DNA of 64,000 nucleotides from Utricularia gibba (lineage: Eukaryota > Streptophyta > Magnoliopsida > Lamiales > Lentibulariaceae): positions 1,612,001 to 1,676,000 of the forward strand of contig CM007990.1 of the NCBI GenBank assembly GCA_002189035.1. Direction: 5' to 3'. Under the pieces are notes generated by a model that made no database searches, was not told the DNA's origin, and saw nothing but the letters and a program-made list of their open reading frames with translations. Shown in pieces: positions 11,562-23,777 of the stretch (position 1 is the first letter of the stretch; each line of letters opens with the position of its first letter). The translations under genes and the position numbers were made by a program.

Positions 11562-12178
11562 CGCACCAGTGGAGACTGTAGCAATGACTGAGGAGTACTC
11601 TGACTACCTTTTTCTTTACCCTCTTGTCATCAACATTCTCATTGAAGGGCTTTGAGCCTTTTTATTGAAGGCAATAGGGTCTCAACAAATGATGCAATTG
11701 AGCTTCTCGGAGTAAGTTTCAGGTCGTCTATTAATCACCATAAGGTGATGATCTCTTTCTACTTTTTCTCTTCTATAACAGAGAACTTCGAGGTAAGTGT
11801 GTCCTATACTCTTTTCATGATCTTGTAGTATATGATATGGTTGTATGCTTCCCCATCAATAGCTGCATCCAGAATGTTTTATGGTTTGAACTGATACAAA
11901 TTCTGTGGTTTTTTAATCTCTGTTGTAAGTACATTATCACTTATCTAAAACATGACAATTATTTTTTTAATGCAAAACATGCATCTTAAATTGCAAGATT
12001 TAAATGCAAAATAGCAATATATAAGCAAATTCCGGATGTAGAAGAAATGGATATGAATAACGAGAAGACTTTACCGTTTCCAAAAATAACTAACTGTCAA
12101 TATCCAAAAACATTAATAGTAAAAAAAAAACAACTAGCAATCAACTTCCAAAAACAAAGCAAGTAACCTAATTTAAAA

Positions 12179-12541
12179 CTACTGCCCGTTTTCTCCAACA
12201 ATATCAAGGAGAATGCTCTCACGCTCTTCATCATTAGCAGCAGCAAAGTACTTAAGTTTGATGGGGTTTGATGCGATGATCTCTGTAATCTGTAATCTGT
12301 AAATGTTGCATGGGTGACAGATGGAGTGCCATTGTTCGGATGATCTCCAGTATCCTTGTTTGCATTCCGCGAGATCACTCATTTGTGCGCTAATGACACG
12401 AAGCTCAGCACAAGTTTCATTATGCATTGCTCTCAGTTCAGCCAAGAATGATTCATCTATATTCTTTTTCTTGTTCTTGTTTCGCCCAGTGCATATGACA
12501 CTGAAGATGTCTGGTTCCTTGCTATATGACTCATTGGAGTT
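12179..12541 (-). pseudogene. Myb/SANT-like (PIF/Harbinger ORF1-type) C-terminal remnant
   Basis: A continuous minus-strand frame begins with NSNESYSKEPDIFSVICTG, passes a Lys/Asn-rich linker and FLAELRAMHNETCAELRVIS, and ends in LKYFAAANDEERESILLDIV. Such a linker, coiled-coil-like segment and final acidic helix are typical of the C-terminal half of Myb/SANT-like proteins related to PIF/Harbinger ORF1. The N-terminal DNA-binding domain is absent, so it is a fragment. Identification rests on pattern only. Confidence 0.35.
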
Positions 12542-15500
12542 TCTCTTTGTGAGAAAGAAATGATCAAAAGAAAGGGTCGGACGAAACTCTTAGAACTTGA
12601 TGTTTTGGAAGGAACAATGGCGGCAAAAACGTGCATCAGGACAGCAACTTTATTGAGCAGAAAAAAGTGATATCAAAATGAATACAACAACAAGGCTTAT
12701 TCCAAGATTATCTTTTTTCGTTTCGAAAATGATCATCATTTTCGAAAATTGAGTTATTAAGTTTTCGTTACATTTATATTCATTTTCGAAATTATAATAT
12801 TAAAATAATATTAAAATAAATATTATAAACTATATTTTTAAATCATTTATGGAAGTAAATCGGATTTACTCATATTCGTTTCCGGAAAAAATGAAAAACA
12901 AATTTACTCGTTTTCAAAACATTTATTTCATTTCCAAAAATACTATATCAACATTTGCGTAAATGAGAAAAGATGCTATTATGTCGACTTTCCTCATATC
13001 TAGGCTTTTATCATAAATAGCGTACCATCTTAGCTCTATCTTTTCCAAATATATCCAACCAATCATTTTAATAAGCCCTCCCTTATGTTTCATGGAAAAG
13101 TCAGTCAAATGGAAGAATAAATGCATCACAAATGTAAAAGGAACCAAAAATTGATTCTAAGGCATATGGAGCGATCACACAACGTGCTTCAACTCATTAC
13201 ATAGCTCATGGGATGCATATGTGAAAATGAGTTATTTGGATATATTTTATCATTTTGCTTTGTAAAATAGACAATGTTTAGAAAACATTTGTAAACTAAA
13301 TGGTGTTTTAATTTTGATTTGTAAAATAGATGAGGTTTGATTTATATGTTTAAAATTTTAGAAAAATAACATATTTAATTATTTAAAATCAATATTATTA
13401 ATTAAATAATTATATATTATTTTCGTAATATTTTAAAATAATTTAAGCTATTTAATATATATTCAAAAAATTATTTAATGGAAAATAAATTAATATTTCT
13501 GTCAAAAAATTTCGAATAACTGCATAAAAGTGATATATTTAATTTATTTAATATAAAACTAATCTTTAAAAAAGATTACATAAAAATCATCTATTTAAAT
13601 TTAAAATAAATATAAAAAATATCTTATTTGTTTTTTATAATTTATAATCTTATTACATTTGTTTCAAAATTTTTAATTTTATCATATGTGTTTTTAATTA
13701 AAAATTGAAGCATTGGCTAGTTATAATTATTTCATAAGATTCTTTACTAACATCTAAATATATAAAAATTAAATAATTAAATAATTATAACTTAATATTT
13801 TCATAGCATCATCTATTTAACCAATTTTTTTACCAATCTCATATATTTACGAAACAAAATAGAGTAGTACATCTAAAGAGCCTACGCAGTCGACTGCATA
13901 TAGCATGTGTGTAAGGTTATTCATACCCGTTTCTAATAGAGCCAAGAAGTCAACTAGCAGGAAGTATTGCATCTTCCAATTATGAAGCTTTGATGAAAAA
14001 ATTTGAGGTGTGGCCCAAGCTGTTGATTCTAGAGTCACCTTCATAAAACATACTTTCAATGCCTTGATGGTAGTTGTTTTTGAATACATTCTCAATTTTC
14101 CAACCATTTTTTCATGTTTGTTTTATTGCTTCAAGAAAAGCTTTTTCTTACTCACCAATCCAATGATGTGTAGTGATTTCAGATACTATACCAATATTCT
14201 GGAAAATTTTTAAAATTTATTTTAACTTTTTAAAATTATTTTAGAAAAATAGAAATAATTGATAAAAATATAATTAGATTATAAGTGTTTTAGAAAACTG
14301 TAAAAATAATATTTAAAATTAGAAATAACATTTAAAAGTAGCATCTTTCTTACTCTTTTTAAAAATAATTTTTATAGTGTTCAAAATTACTTTTGATAAA
14401 ACTATTTTTATGATTGATACTGCTTTATAATAAAATTATTTTTATTTTTTGAAAAATAGAAATATATTTCAAAAAATTTTCAAAATAATGCTTACATCTC
14501 TTTCACAAAAATATACACAAATGGCAACCAAAATTCTGCAGCATCCACATTATTATTAGAAAAATATGCTATTCGCATATAAAGCAAAACGTTATGAAAG
14601 GTCAAAATTAAAATGAAATGAAGAAAAAATAGAGTAAAAAGGTAACAAATTTCACATATAACAAAATAAAACTAACATGAATATTATTTATGACATCAAA
14701 ATGTATGATATTCACATACATCCTCGTTTGTTTTCTTTTGTAATCCAACCATTGTAAGAAGACAAGGAGGAAAGGAATGAAATCAACTAGGCATTTGACA
14801 AGAATGAAATCAAATATCAAAGTAAGGCACACCTAAGGAGGAATACGAATATGTAGGATTTGAAAAAAGGTGATGAGAGAATAAATAACACATTTAATAT
14901 ACTAGAGTAAAATTACCGTTTTATTATAATGAAAATAAAACTAATCATTTTAAATCATAATTTAATGATCTATCAAAACACATTATGGATCTAACTCTTT
15001 GATAAGGTAATATTGTCCTTTTTCAATTGCCGTTTTTTTGTGACGTTAATTACTAAGTTTTTTTTTTTTCAAGGGATGATATTAATTACAATGTCCTTGA
15101 ATTTTAAATGAGGGAAGGGAAGGACTATCAAGTCACTAGATTACTTATCAGTGCCAACAGATTTTTCAAGATAGATTTATCTCTTTGATAAGGTAATATG
15201 TGTTGAAATTCAGGATATAATGGGTCGATTGAAATAACACATGAATTCTAAATACATAAGAAACGTGGATTACAATATATAAGATTGTATTTAAACGATT
15301 ATTTGTGATTTATAATTTTTTATATATTTCATTATGTCACTTTCATTTTTCGATATAGTATTATGTATTTTAACAATATATCTATTTTTCAATTAATTTG
15401 ATGCTATCATGATTTTCATTAGAAGTAACACCAGCACCCACTCACCAACACAAACATAAAAGCGCAACATATAAATGTAACGAGAAGAACCGTGGAAAGA

Positions 15501-15560
15501 AGTAATACAGCAGAGACACACACAGCCCGCGCAGATTCAAATCCTCTCACCAGTAGCAAC
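12542..15560. other. Gene-free AT-rich stretch
   Basis: No gene is supported. The region contains a perfect 13-bp inverted repeat (12721-12747) among repeated TTTTCG/CGAAAA words, and otherwise low-complexity AT-rich sequence. Confidence 0.6.
12721..12747. repeat. Perfect 13-bp inverted repeat
   Basis: TTTCGAAAATGAT and ATCATTTTCGAAA flank a single C (12734). The words TTCGAAAA and TTTTCG recur over the next 200 bases, suggesting a decayed MITE or satellite-like sequence. Confidence 0.8.
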
Positions 15561-16368
15561 TCAGTTCTTCGCGGGAGCTTTGAACCTGCTGATGATGAAC
15601 TTCGCGAACTCGACGAGCTCTTCGGTCTGGGGCAAAACATCCATCACCGCGGGTTCGGAGGTGAAATATTGAGCCCATTGGAACAAATTCGGAGTCTTGA
15701 TCTCATCGATGAGCTTCAGACCAGACAGCGCCTCGATGACATCCAACAATTTGAGAAAGCATCCTACCGCAATGTCCAGATATCCGATGGTTTCTCCTCC
15801 GAAGAATTTCTTCCCTTTGCTTATACCCACAAAAGCATTTTCCAACAAAGTAACTCCTTCTGTGGCTCCCTCTACGTTCTTCCTCAACTCCTCTCCTTCC
15901 GTCAGCATGATGCCTCTAACAGATGGAAACCACTACAACAGAGCAAACATCAATGAGCGTGGCAAGTACCACAAAATTAACAAATTCGTACTGTAAATCG
16001 GATTCACACGCACTCCCAGGCATAAGGGCTATTCCAAAATCGTACCTTTTCGTCGATGTAGGAAGCCCAGAAACGGGCAACAGCGCGGTCCTGGGGATGA
16101 GAAGGGAGGATCGGGGTCCCTGGGACCAGGTTTCATCGATGTAGTGAAGAATCACGAGAGATTCAGAGATGGGGACATCGCCGTGGATGAGAACGGGAAT
16201 TTTCTTCGTAACAGGATTGGATTTGAGGAGGAGTTCGCTCTTATCAGGAAAATGTTCCACCAGGAACTCGTACTCCACGGACTTGAGGTGGAGGGCTATG
16301 CATGCCCTCAGTACAAATGGGCTTTGCCTTATACCCAAAAGCTTCACATGTGCCGATTCTGCAGCCAT
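15561..16368 (-). CDS. Tau-class glutathione S-transferase, copy 1 (one frameshift)
   Basis: Exon 1 is 16368-16046 and exon 2 is 15932-15561, with a 113-bp GT-AG intron at the position usual for tau GSTs (after YIDEK). The protein would be about 231 residues, normal for the class. The N-terminal thioredoxin-like domain has RQSPF with the catalytic Ser, and the glutathione-binding block ending in [13 protein letters not shown]. Exon 2 is the helical C-terminal domain with FFGGETIGYLDIA, ending FKAPAKN. Tau GSTs conjugate glutathione to xenobiotics and stress products in the cytosol. The frame breaks in exon 1 at 16113-16116, where a run of four G (plus strand) stands where copy 2 has five; everything after is intact. 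That favours a sequence error or a very recent mutation. Confidence 0.85.
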
Positions 16369-16454
16369 GGAGTTTCAGTTGTGCAAACAAGAGACAGAAA
16401 AAAAAAGACTTGTGACGATATCTCGTTGGTGGGAAGTTGTGTTACCTTGTGCAC

Positions 16455-16499
16455 ATTTATATAGCTCTTCAGAAGGTATGACGTATGCAGTGTCGTCAG
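16455..16499 (-). promoter_or_regulatory. Core promoter of GST copy 1: TATA box and as-1-like element
   Basis: CTATATAAATG (minus strand, 16454-16464) is a TATA box about 90 bases before the start codon. Directly upstream lies a pair of TGACG half-sites in inverted orientation (16479-16499). Paired TGACG motifs (as-1/ocs elements) are bound by TGA-type bZIP factors and drive induction of tau GSTs by salicylate, auxin and xenobiotics. Confidence 0.6.
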
Positions 16500-16564
16500 A
16501 GTAATGAATTTGAATTATTATTAAATGTAATTGTGGTTTGCAACCGCACCATTTTGTGCGTCAT

Positions 16565-18925
16565 TGTATGCATATGTTGGAAATTAAATAATCTTATACT
16601 TTATAATCTTGATGGATGCAAAATTCTATAGGTGCTGCAAATCTATAAGTTTTTCCCATGAAAATAAATTTGTAAGTTTATAATTCCAATTAAAATAGAA
16701 ACATTTCCTAATATAAAATGTTTAACATAATCATGATAATGGATAACAAGTATTTACAATGTATTTTTCAAAATACAAGATTCAAAATAACTTCACTCTT
16801 AGTCTTAAGCTAATCTAATACCACCATATAAAATCGATAATTTAAATTAGATAATAATGCAGAAAGTAATAATCTAAAGTAATGCTTTAAAATAATTTAA
16901 AGTAAAATTTGGTGAACAAACACCAAATTTTAATTTACAATTTGACAATCACAAACTCAAATAACCTAAGTTTACTTGAGTCATTTACTACATTTTGAAT
17001 TACAATACTATATAGTTTCCTAATCCATTTTACGTGTAGATCTACCAATTTATAAAATAAATAAAATTAGTTCTATTTTAGAATATCGCTTTATATGATC
17101 ATTTCAATTCTTTGATTTACTTTCAAATTGAGTTTCTAAGTTGTGCTACTAATTGATCTACCCCTTAAATCTATCTGAAGTATGACAAAACAAATAGTAA
17201 TTATGCAAAAATTATGATCAAAACTAAAACTTTGACTCATAACACCATTGTATATTAAGATATCTCATAAATCTATCAACACATAATAAAAAGTAAAATC
17301 ATTACTTTATAAATTAAAATGAGAATAATATCATAGACATAATTTGAAACAAAATAATAATACTGAATTTTCAATAACATAAAGTTGAATAATGTTAAGA
17401 TTGTTCCCTTAGTTAATGCTTCGGTCTAAGAACAAGAACGCTAATTTGAAGTTTGCTTTTTGGTGTGGAGTTGCATCCTCTTCAAATCTCCTTCTTCATC
17501 CATCATTCTTCCTTGGTTTTCTCTTTCGTTTTTCATAAAAATTCTCTATCCTGAAGAAAATGTCTTTTCATTTTATCCTCCCCATTTTCTAAGATAGTTA
17601 TGATTGTTGATATCTGGAAAAGAGAGTGTCATTTGTTCGCGGTTGGCTAGTGTGCACCTCAACTTGATGCATGTAATTTCAGTTCAATTTATTACTAATC
17701 TTATTAATAATACTCAATTAAATTTTAATAAAACAAGATGAATTCAATTAATGAATTTAGTCCATTTTCACATATAAAATTAAAAATAATATAAACGATA
17801 CCTAAAATAATAAAAACTACACAAAAAAATCTAAATTATAGTAAAATATAATGATTTTGTATTATAAAAATGCTAATAAAATATGCGACATCAGTTTGCC
17901 TCTATAGAAGATGGAAGCTAGGAGACATAACTACTTATTGAATGAACAAAATGAAATATGAAGAATTATCTGGCTTGAATGGGAGAAATGTAGACAAGGA
18001 TTTGCCAAGGGGGGATTATGCATCTCGTCTATATGGGGAAAAAATAGATCGCTCTTAACTCTTTGCTAACTGATGATGGAGATTTTCAGCTGAAAAAGAT
18101 GCATTATGAAGGAGCGTCGTAGTCTCAATTACTGAGAAGGAAAGAAGAATGAACATAGATGAAGACCATCTGCAGAAAAAATTATGGTGAAGGATTGTAA
18201 GTGTGAACAAAGAGTGTAGCTATCTTGGACTACATTTGGTATCAAATATGCAATGGAAAGTTAGGAATGGAAAGAAAATTGGATTTTTTTTTAATAGAAG
18301 TAGATATCCACAACTATAATGATTCTAAATCGTAAAGACATCCTTATTTTGCAAGTAAGGAATCTCATCTTCACTATCAATTCATCCCATAAAGTATTGT
18401 TCTCGAGAACATCATTCTCAAGGTGCTTGCTCCTGAAACTCAGATTATTTTCTATTTTCTTGAACAAATTTCTGTATCTTTTATCACTTTCTAATCATAT
18501 AAATCTAAAATTTGAGCTATGTGAAGTTGATGTTAGAAAGAAGAGATTTTTGACAATTCTCTAGCCTCTATCTATTTGAGCAAATTGCACATTATGCCTA
18601 AGGACTTTAGTACAATAAAACTGAGGATATTAAATTTTTGGGTGTCTAAATGTATTCCTATTTAAATGAGGTGTGAAAATATTGAATATTACTAAATACA
18701 TATGCTAGAAAATTGCCAAATATTGAAATAGGGAATTGAATCTGAAATTTCAGTAGCATACCCATGTGAGTTTGGATGCTGGTGTGCTGTTCCGAGGAGG
18801 CCCATTCCAGAATTAGTAAAATCATTTTATAAAAGGGTGTCACACCTGCCTGCTCACATTCGAGATTTGGCCCATTTGATTTTGGAAATTGGTTAATTGA
18901 TTATGTCAAATGAACCTTCAAACCC
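16565..18925. other. Spacer between the two GST copies
   Basis: AT-rich sequence in which I see no gene. It separates the two duplication units and has no recognisable transposon ends. Confidence 0.6.
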
Positions 18926-19067
18926 ATACAACTAACACCAATACCCACTCACTGACAGAAACGGAAAAGCCCAACATACAAATGTAACGAGAAGAACCGT
19001 GGAAAGAAGTAATACAGCAGATACAGATACAGCCCGTGCACATTCAAATCCTCTCACCAGTAGCAAC

Positions 19068-19874
19068 TCAGTTCTTCGCGGGAGCTTTGAACCTGCTGAT
19101 GAGGAACTTAGCGAACTCGACGAGCTCCTCGGTCTGGGGCAACAGATCCTTCACCGCGGGTCGGAGGTGAAATATTGAGCCCATTGGAACAAATTCGGAT
19201 TCTTGATCTCGTCGATGAACTTCACACCAGACAGCGCCTCGATAACATCCAACCATTGGAGAAAGCATCCTACCGCAATGTCCAGATATCCGATGGCTTC
19301 TCCCCGAAGAATTTCTTCCCTTTGCTTATACCCACAAAAGCATTTTCCAGTAACGCAACTCCTTCTGTGGCTCCCTCTACGTTCTTCCTCAACTCCTCTC
19401 CCTCTGTCAGCACGATGCCTCTAACAGATGGAAACCACTACAACAGAGGAAACATAAATGAGCTCGGCAAGTACAATTGAATCAACAAATTCGTACTGTA
19501 AATCGGATTCACACGCACTCCCAGGCATAAGGGCTATTCCAAAATCGTACCTTTTCGTCGATGTAGGAAGCCCAGAAACGGGCAACAGCGCGGTCCTGGG
19601 GATGAGAAGGGAGGATCGGGGGTCCCTGGGACCAGGTTTCATCGATGTAGTGAAGAATCACGAGAGATTCAGAGATGGGGACATCGCCGTGGATGAGAAC
19701 GGGAACTTTCTTCATAACAGGATTGGATTTGAGGAGGAGTTCGCTCTTACCAGGAAAATGTTCCTCGAGGAACTCGTACTCCACGGACTTGAGGTTGAGG
19801 GCTATGCGCGCCCTCAGTGCAAATGGGCTCTGCCTTGTGCCCAAAAGCTTCACTTGTGCCGATTCTGCAGCCAT
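19068..19874 (-). CDS. Tau-class glutathione S-transferase, copy 2 (two frameshifts)
   Basis: Exon 1 is 19874-19551 (108 codons, fully open) and exon 2 is 19437-19068; the intron is again 113 bp. Exon 1 shows RQSPF with the catalytic Ser, and [15 protein letters not shown] for glutathione binding. Exon 2 starts with WFPSVRGI and ends [11 protein letters not shown], like copy 1, but breaks frame twice. At 19302-19305 there is a run of four C, and at 19158-19160 a run of three G (plus strand). In each case one more base restores alignment with copy 1. Between and after these points the sequence stays protein-like. Expected function is cytosolic glutathione conjugation. Whether the gene is dead or misread is unresolved. 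Confidence 0.83.
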
Positions 19875-19959
19875 GGAGTTTCAGATATGCAAATCAAAGA
19901 CAGAAAACACAAGACTGGTATTCAGGTTTCGTTGGTGGGAAATTGTGTGACCTTGTGCA

Positions 19960-20024
19960 CATTTATATAGAAGCTGCAAATATGCCGGTGGCTTTCAGAG
20001 GGTATGACGTACGCAGTGTCGTCA
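19960..20024 (-). promoter_or_regulatory. Core promoter of GST copy 2: TATA box and as-1-like element
   Basis: The same CTATATAAATG TATA box (19960-19970) and the paired TGACG half-sites (20005-20024) are kept as in copy 1, about 35 bases apart because of a short insertion between them. Retention of both elements suggests both copies are, or were recently, expressed. Confidence 0.6.
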
Positions 20025-20104
20025 GAGTGATGAAATTTGAATTCATATTTCTTTATGGCTCATAACAGCAACCCCACCATTCTGTGCGTCATTGCATGCA
20101 TAAG

Positions 20105-22490
20105 TTGGAAATTAAATAACTTTATTTAAAATCGTAGACTTTATAATGCAAGTACAAATATTATGAAATACTCCAAGCAGACCGTAGCTTGCAATGTAAA
20201 ATCGCATTTATTCGATTTTTTGCATAATTTTCTCAAAAAAAGGGCAGATGAATACCAATAATAATAATAATGTTGATTTGGTATTCAACCTAAAAGGTCA
20301 TTTCCATCACTTCTTATGAAAACGACTTGAAATTTTCTTTTAAGCCAGAATTTTAAAGTTCATTCTTTCGCTATGAATGGCCAAAAACTGGCCAGAGCAG
20401 ATCCAAAGACATAAAGAAGCATAGAATGGCACCAGCGGAAGCGTATTTTGTTCTTTTTAATGGAGTTTTTGTTGGTTGTTTCCCCTGCTTTGGAATATGA
20501 ATACCAGTTGTGTGGACATGGAGTTTCTTACCTTATCTTATCCTCAACCTTTCTATTTGGTTGTGTTTGTCTACTTTTATTAATTCTAGTTGCTGTTTTT
20601 TATGGTTTGCTTGTGTTTTGTTTTAAACTCATCACTTCTTATATATGGAGTCTTTATTATTGAAGGAGATGTCCAAATATTCCACATTGGTTTTGGAAAA
20701 TCTTAAAATTAGTATTTATATGCAATTAGGGTTATCAAAACTGAGTGTCTTAATTACACACGTATGATTGGAGTCACGTTACAAAAATATTCTTTAAAGT
20801 ATGTGTAATTTACTTGACCCTTTCAATCATGTTTTTAAAAAATTCTTATTACGTCTAAATTATCTTCGTCAAATGAGTTTTATTTTTTTCATCTATTCTA
20901 AATACCTCTGCTAAACGTAATATTTGAATCGCATGATGTGTATTTTCTAGATATAAATAATTTAAATATATTATTAATTAAACTACTCATCAAACAACTT
21001 TTACTCTTTGTTACACAATGGATTAACCTACCCATTAAATCTATGTGATTATTTTGGAACGGGAAAATTGCGCTATAGTTTCCTAGTGTTTGTCTAAATA
21101 ACATAATTAGTCTAACACTGTTTTAATACCCGATGTTTCAAAACCATTCTTAATTAGTCCTCACTTTTTGAAATGCACAAATGCACAATCAATCAGAAAA
21201 AATGAAAACTAATTTTATAAAATTATGAAACAATGGGGATCAAATATATCTGGTTTTTAAATATTAAACATCAATTATAATTGGTATTGAAAATATAGAA
21301 AAATTAAATGATTAAAATTAAAAAGATTGAGGATTAGATATACTCATTACATCAAAATGCAGGGACTAAATATGCCTGGTACATCAGAATATGAGGAATA
21401 AATATGCTGATGGAATCTAATTATGATATTTTTATTAAACATTGGAGACTAATCGTATCAGTTTTAAAAATAGTGGGGATGTATACGGTCGAGTGCACAT
21501 TTTGGAACCGAGTTAGAACGTATCATTGATATTTTTGGTAGGTGGAGAAGGGGTTCGAATGATTTAAATAAATCACATTTAGGCAATATTGATTTCATGG
21601 ATTTAATGTTTTAATGATCGATATTATGGAATGCAGTTATTATCTATTGGCGGGGATGAAATTCAGAAAAAAAAAAAAAAAGAAATCATGAAGTGAATTT
21701 GTGCAAGTTGATAAGAAAGTATAATAAACCCATGATTTTGAGGGTAGTTGAGAAGCAATCACACCAAATTTATCAAAGTTTTTCAATTCTTGATGTATCC
21801 ATTTCAGTTTAGCTTCCATCAAACATAGATCATCCGAAAAATGAATAAAATAATATATTATTTGTATATTAAATTATTTTTTTATTCTTCAATCTCTATC
21901 TTTCATACTTTAATCGAAATCACTTCATAAATAATTATATATAAATTAGAATTATTTGAATTTAAGATGAATTACATTTTACCTTGTCTGTATTAATATT
22001 ACTTTTTTGGTGGTTTATTTTTATTTTGGTGTCGCTTTCGGTTTACCATCTTAAGACAACATAGAATGGGATGAGGAGAAACGCACATCCTTCCAAATTT
22101 TGTCGACTAATTTGGGTATTAGGTAAAGTTATGAAGTGAATAGTACGGATGTGGGGTGGTGGAGGTGTCAGTGTGCATTTAACTTTCTTCATGTCATGCT
22201 TAATTATTAAGGTTATTCAAAGTGGCCCACGGGGTTGCTTTAATTGCGCAACGGCCCCAACCCTTTTGAATAAGAATGAGAACGAGAGAGAAAGGTTGTC
22301 ATGATTAGAAGGTGCAGCATCCTCTGACTCTCCCCTTCCAGACTCTCCCAGTTCAATGGACGCCTCAAGAATCCCTCATCTCAATTGGTTCCATCAAGAC
22401 AAGGTCTGACAGAACCTCGTACTTATCTAACTGGGATGGATTGATTGCAGCGCAGCGTCAACCTTTTTTTTGTTTGCTTTGTATCAGAGT
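20105..22490. other. Intergenic, AT-rich
   Basis: No gene is supported. The last 250 bases (about 22250-22490) are less AT-rich and are probably the promoter and 5' leader of the DUF1635 gene. Confidence 0.5.
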
Positions 22491-23009
22491 ATGGAGGAGT
22501 TGAGGGAATCATTTTTACTGACAGTCGAGCTCGAAGAAGTTAAAAGAATGGCTGCTAGGGAGCTGGGGCAAAAGGAGGTGCAGATTTCTCAACTACAGGA
22601 ACTTCTTGGGAAAACAATGGTGGAAAAGGATGAAGCCCAAGAGAACTACCGGAAAATGGCGGCTGAGAACGCTTGGCTCCACCGCCAGCTCCGGTATTCC
22701 AGCCGCCGAGAAGAACCCAGATCGGGGATCGAGTCAAATTCGTCGCCGGAATCCGATGACAGCATCACGTCCTTGCCGGTGACTGCGGAGAGGCCGTTGC
22801 CGGAAAAGGGGAAGCTTCTAGAGGCGGTGATGAAAGCAGGTCCACTATTACAGACACTGCTCCTCGCCGGCCCTCTGCCGCAGTGGCGTCACCCACCGCC
22901 GCCGTTAGACGCTCATCAGATTCCTCCGCCGCCCGTGATTTTGCCGAAGCAGCAACAGCTTCACTGCAGCTTAAGGAATAGATCTTTCCCGGAAGCTTCT
23001 GATGAGTAG
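22491..23009 (+). CDS. DUF1635 family protein
   Basis: From the ATG at 22491 this single open exon gives 172 residues. It starts MEELRESFLLTVELEEVKRM, then a predicted coiled coil (about residues 5-70, with QISQLQELLGKTMVEKDEAQ). Next come a Ser-rich linker, the hallmark DUF1635 block KGKLLEAVMKAGPLLQTLLL followed by AGPLPQWRHPPPPL, and a Pro/Gln-rich tail. DUF1635 proteins are plant-specific, probably nuclear, and of unknown function. The frame is open upstream (ALYQS precedes the Met), and many family members start a few residues earlier with a WSYQES-like stretch. A short first exon ending before the TTTGTATCAG acceptor-like sequence is therefore possible; no clear upstream donor decides this. 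Confidence 0.85.
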   Translation: MEELRESFLLTVELEEVKRMAARELGQKEVQISQLQELLGKTMVEKDEAQENYRKMAAENAWLHRQLRYSSRREEPRSGIESNSSPESDDSITSLPVTAERPLPEKGKLLEAVMKAGPLLQTLLLAGPLPQWRHPPPPLDAHQIPPPPVILPKQQQLHCSLRNRSFPEASDE

Positions 23010-23777
23010 CTCCACGGAATCCATCAACCGTACCTGGTTTCTGATACTACATTCGCAGCTTCTGGGAAGATCAGGTGAAGATCGAGGGGCTTAGGAAAGC
23101 AAAGCTTCGAACAGATAAAAGCGATTCATAATCTTATACAGTGGAAGTGTATCTGGTCAGAGGTTCTGTTACTGTTACTGCTGCTGCGGTTGGAGTGTCA
23201 CTTTCCAAGGACAAAAACAGTCATCGCATTTTGACTCTCAGTAGATTTGCTTTCTTTTGGTTAGATCTTGTGATCGTGCATTGAGGGTTTAAAAGAATGT
23301 GGGGATGGATACTCCATAAATTCAAACCCAACTAAAATCCAAATGGTTCCACAGAAGACGGTCCACATAACCCCCGGAAATCCAGAAAGACGGACAAAAA
23401 GCACAAAATAGCAATATGAACGCCCAAGTTCCAGTTTTCATGCTCACTAAGCCGTTTTCAGTAGCCCACAATTGGTCAGTCAAAGCACATGAAAGCTCAC
23501 CAGTCCAACAAGCAGAACAATTATATTTTACACAGATCACTTCTATTGGCGCCAGTAGCAGCCTCTTTTGCTTTCTTGCCTCTTTGTGTAACCAATGTAT
23601 TATAAACAACATAAGCCCTTTGCTGAAGGAGCACATTGACAATCTTTAGAATCATGATTCAATGCATTGACAATGCCACTTCTCAATAGGAAAAACCAAG
23701 GATGTGAGAAAAGTCTTCGCTTGGCATGTGGGAGCACTTTGGCACTTTTGACAAGTTAAGAGATTGTTTTTACCTTC

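Larger units (their letters stand above)
15428..16560. repeat. Tandem duplication unit, copy 1 (GST gene plus flanks)
   Basis: Sequence from about 15428 to 16560 is repeated at about 18930-20100. Similarity covers the 3' flank (both contain ACGAGAAGAACCGTGGAAAG), both exons, the 113-bp intron and about 150 bp of promoter, then fades. The unit spacing is about 3.5 kb. Confidence 0.8.
18930..20100. repeat. Tandem duplication unit, copy 2 (GST gene plus flanks)
   Basis: Second copy of the unit at 15428-16560, same orientation. Past the promoter it continues to match through the shared CACCATTTTGTGCGTCATTG-like block (CACCATTCTGTGCGTCATTG here). Confidence 0.8.
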
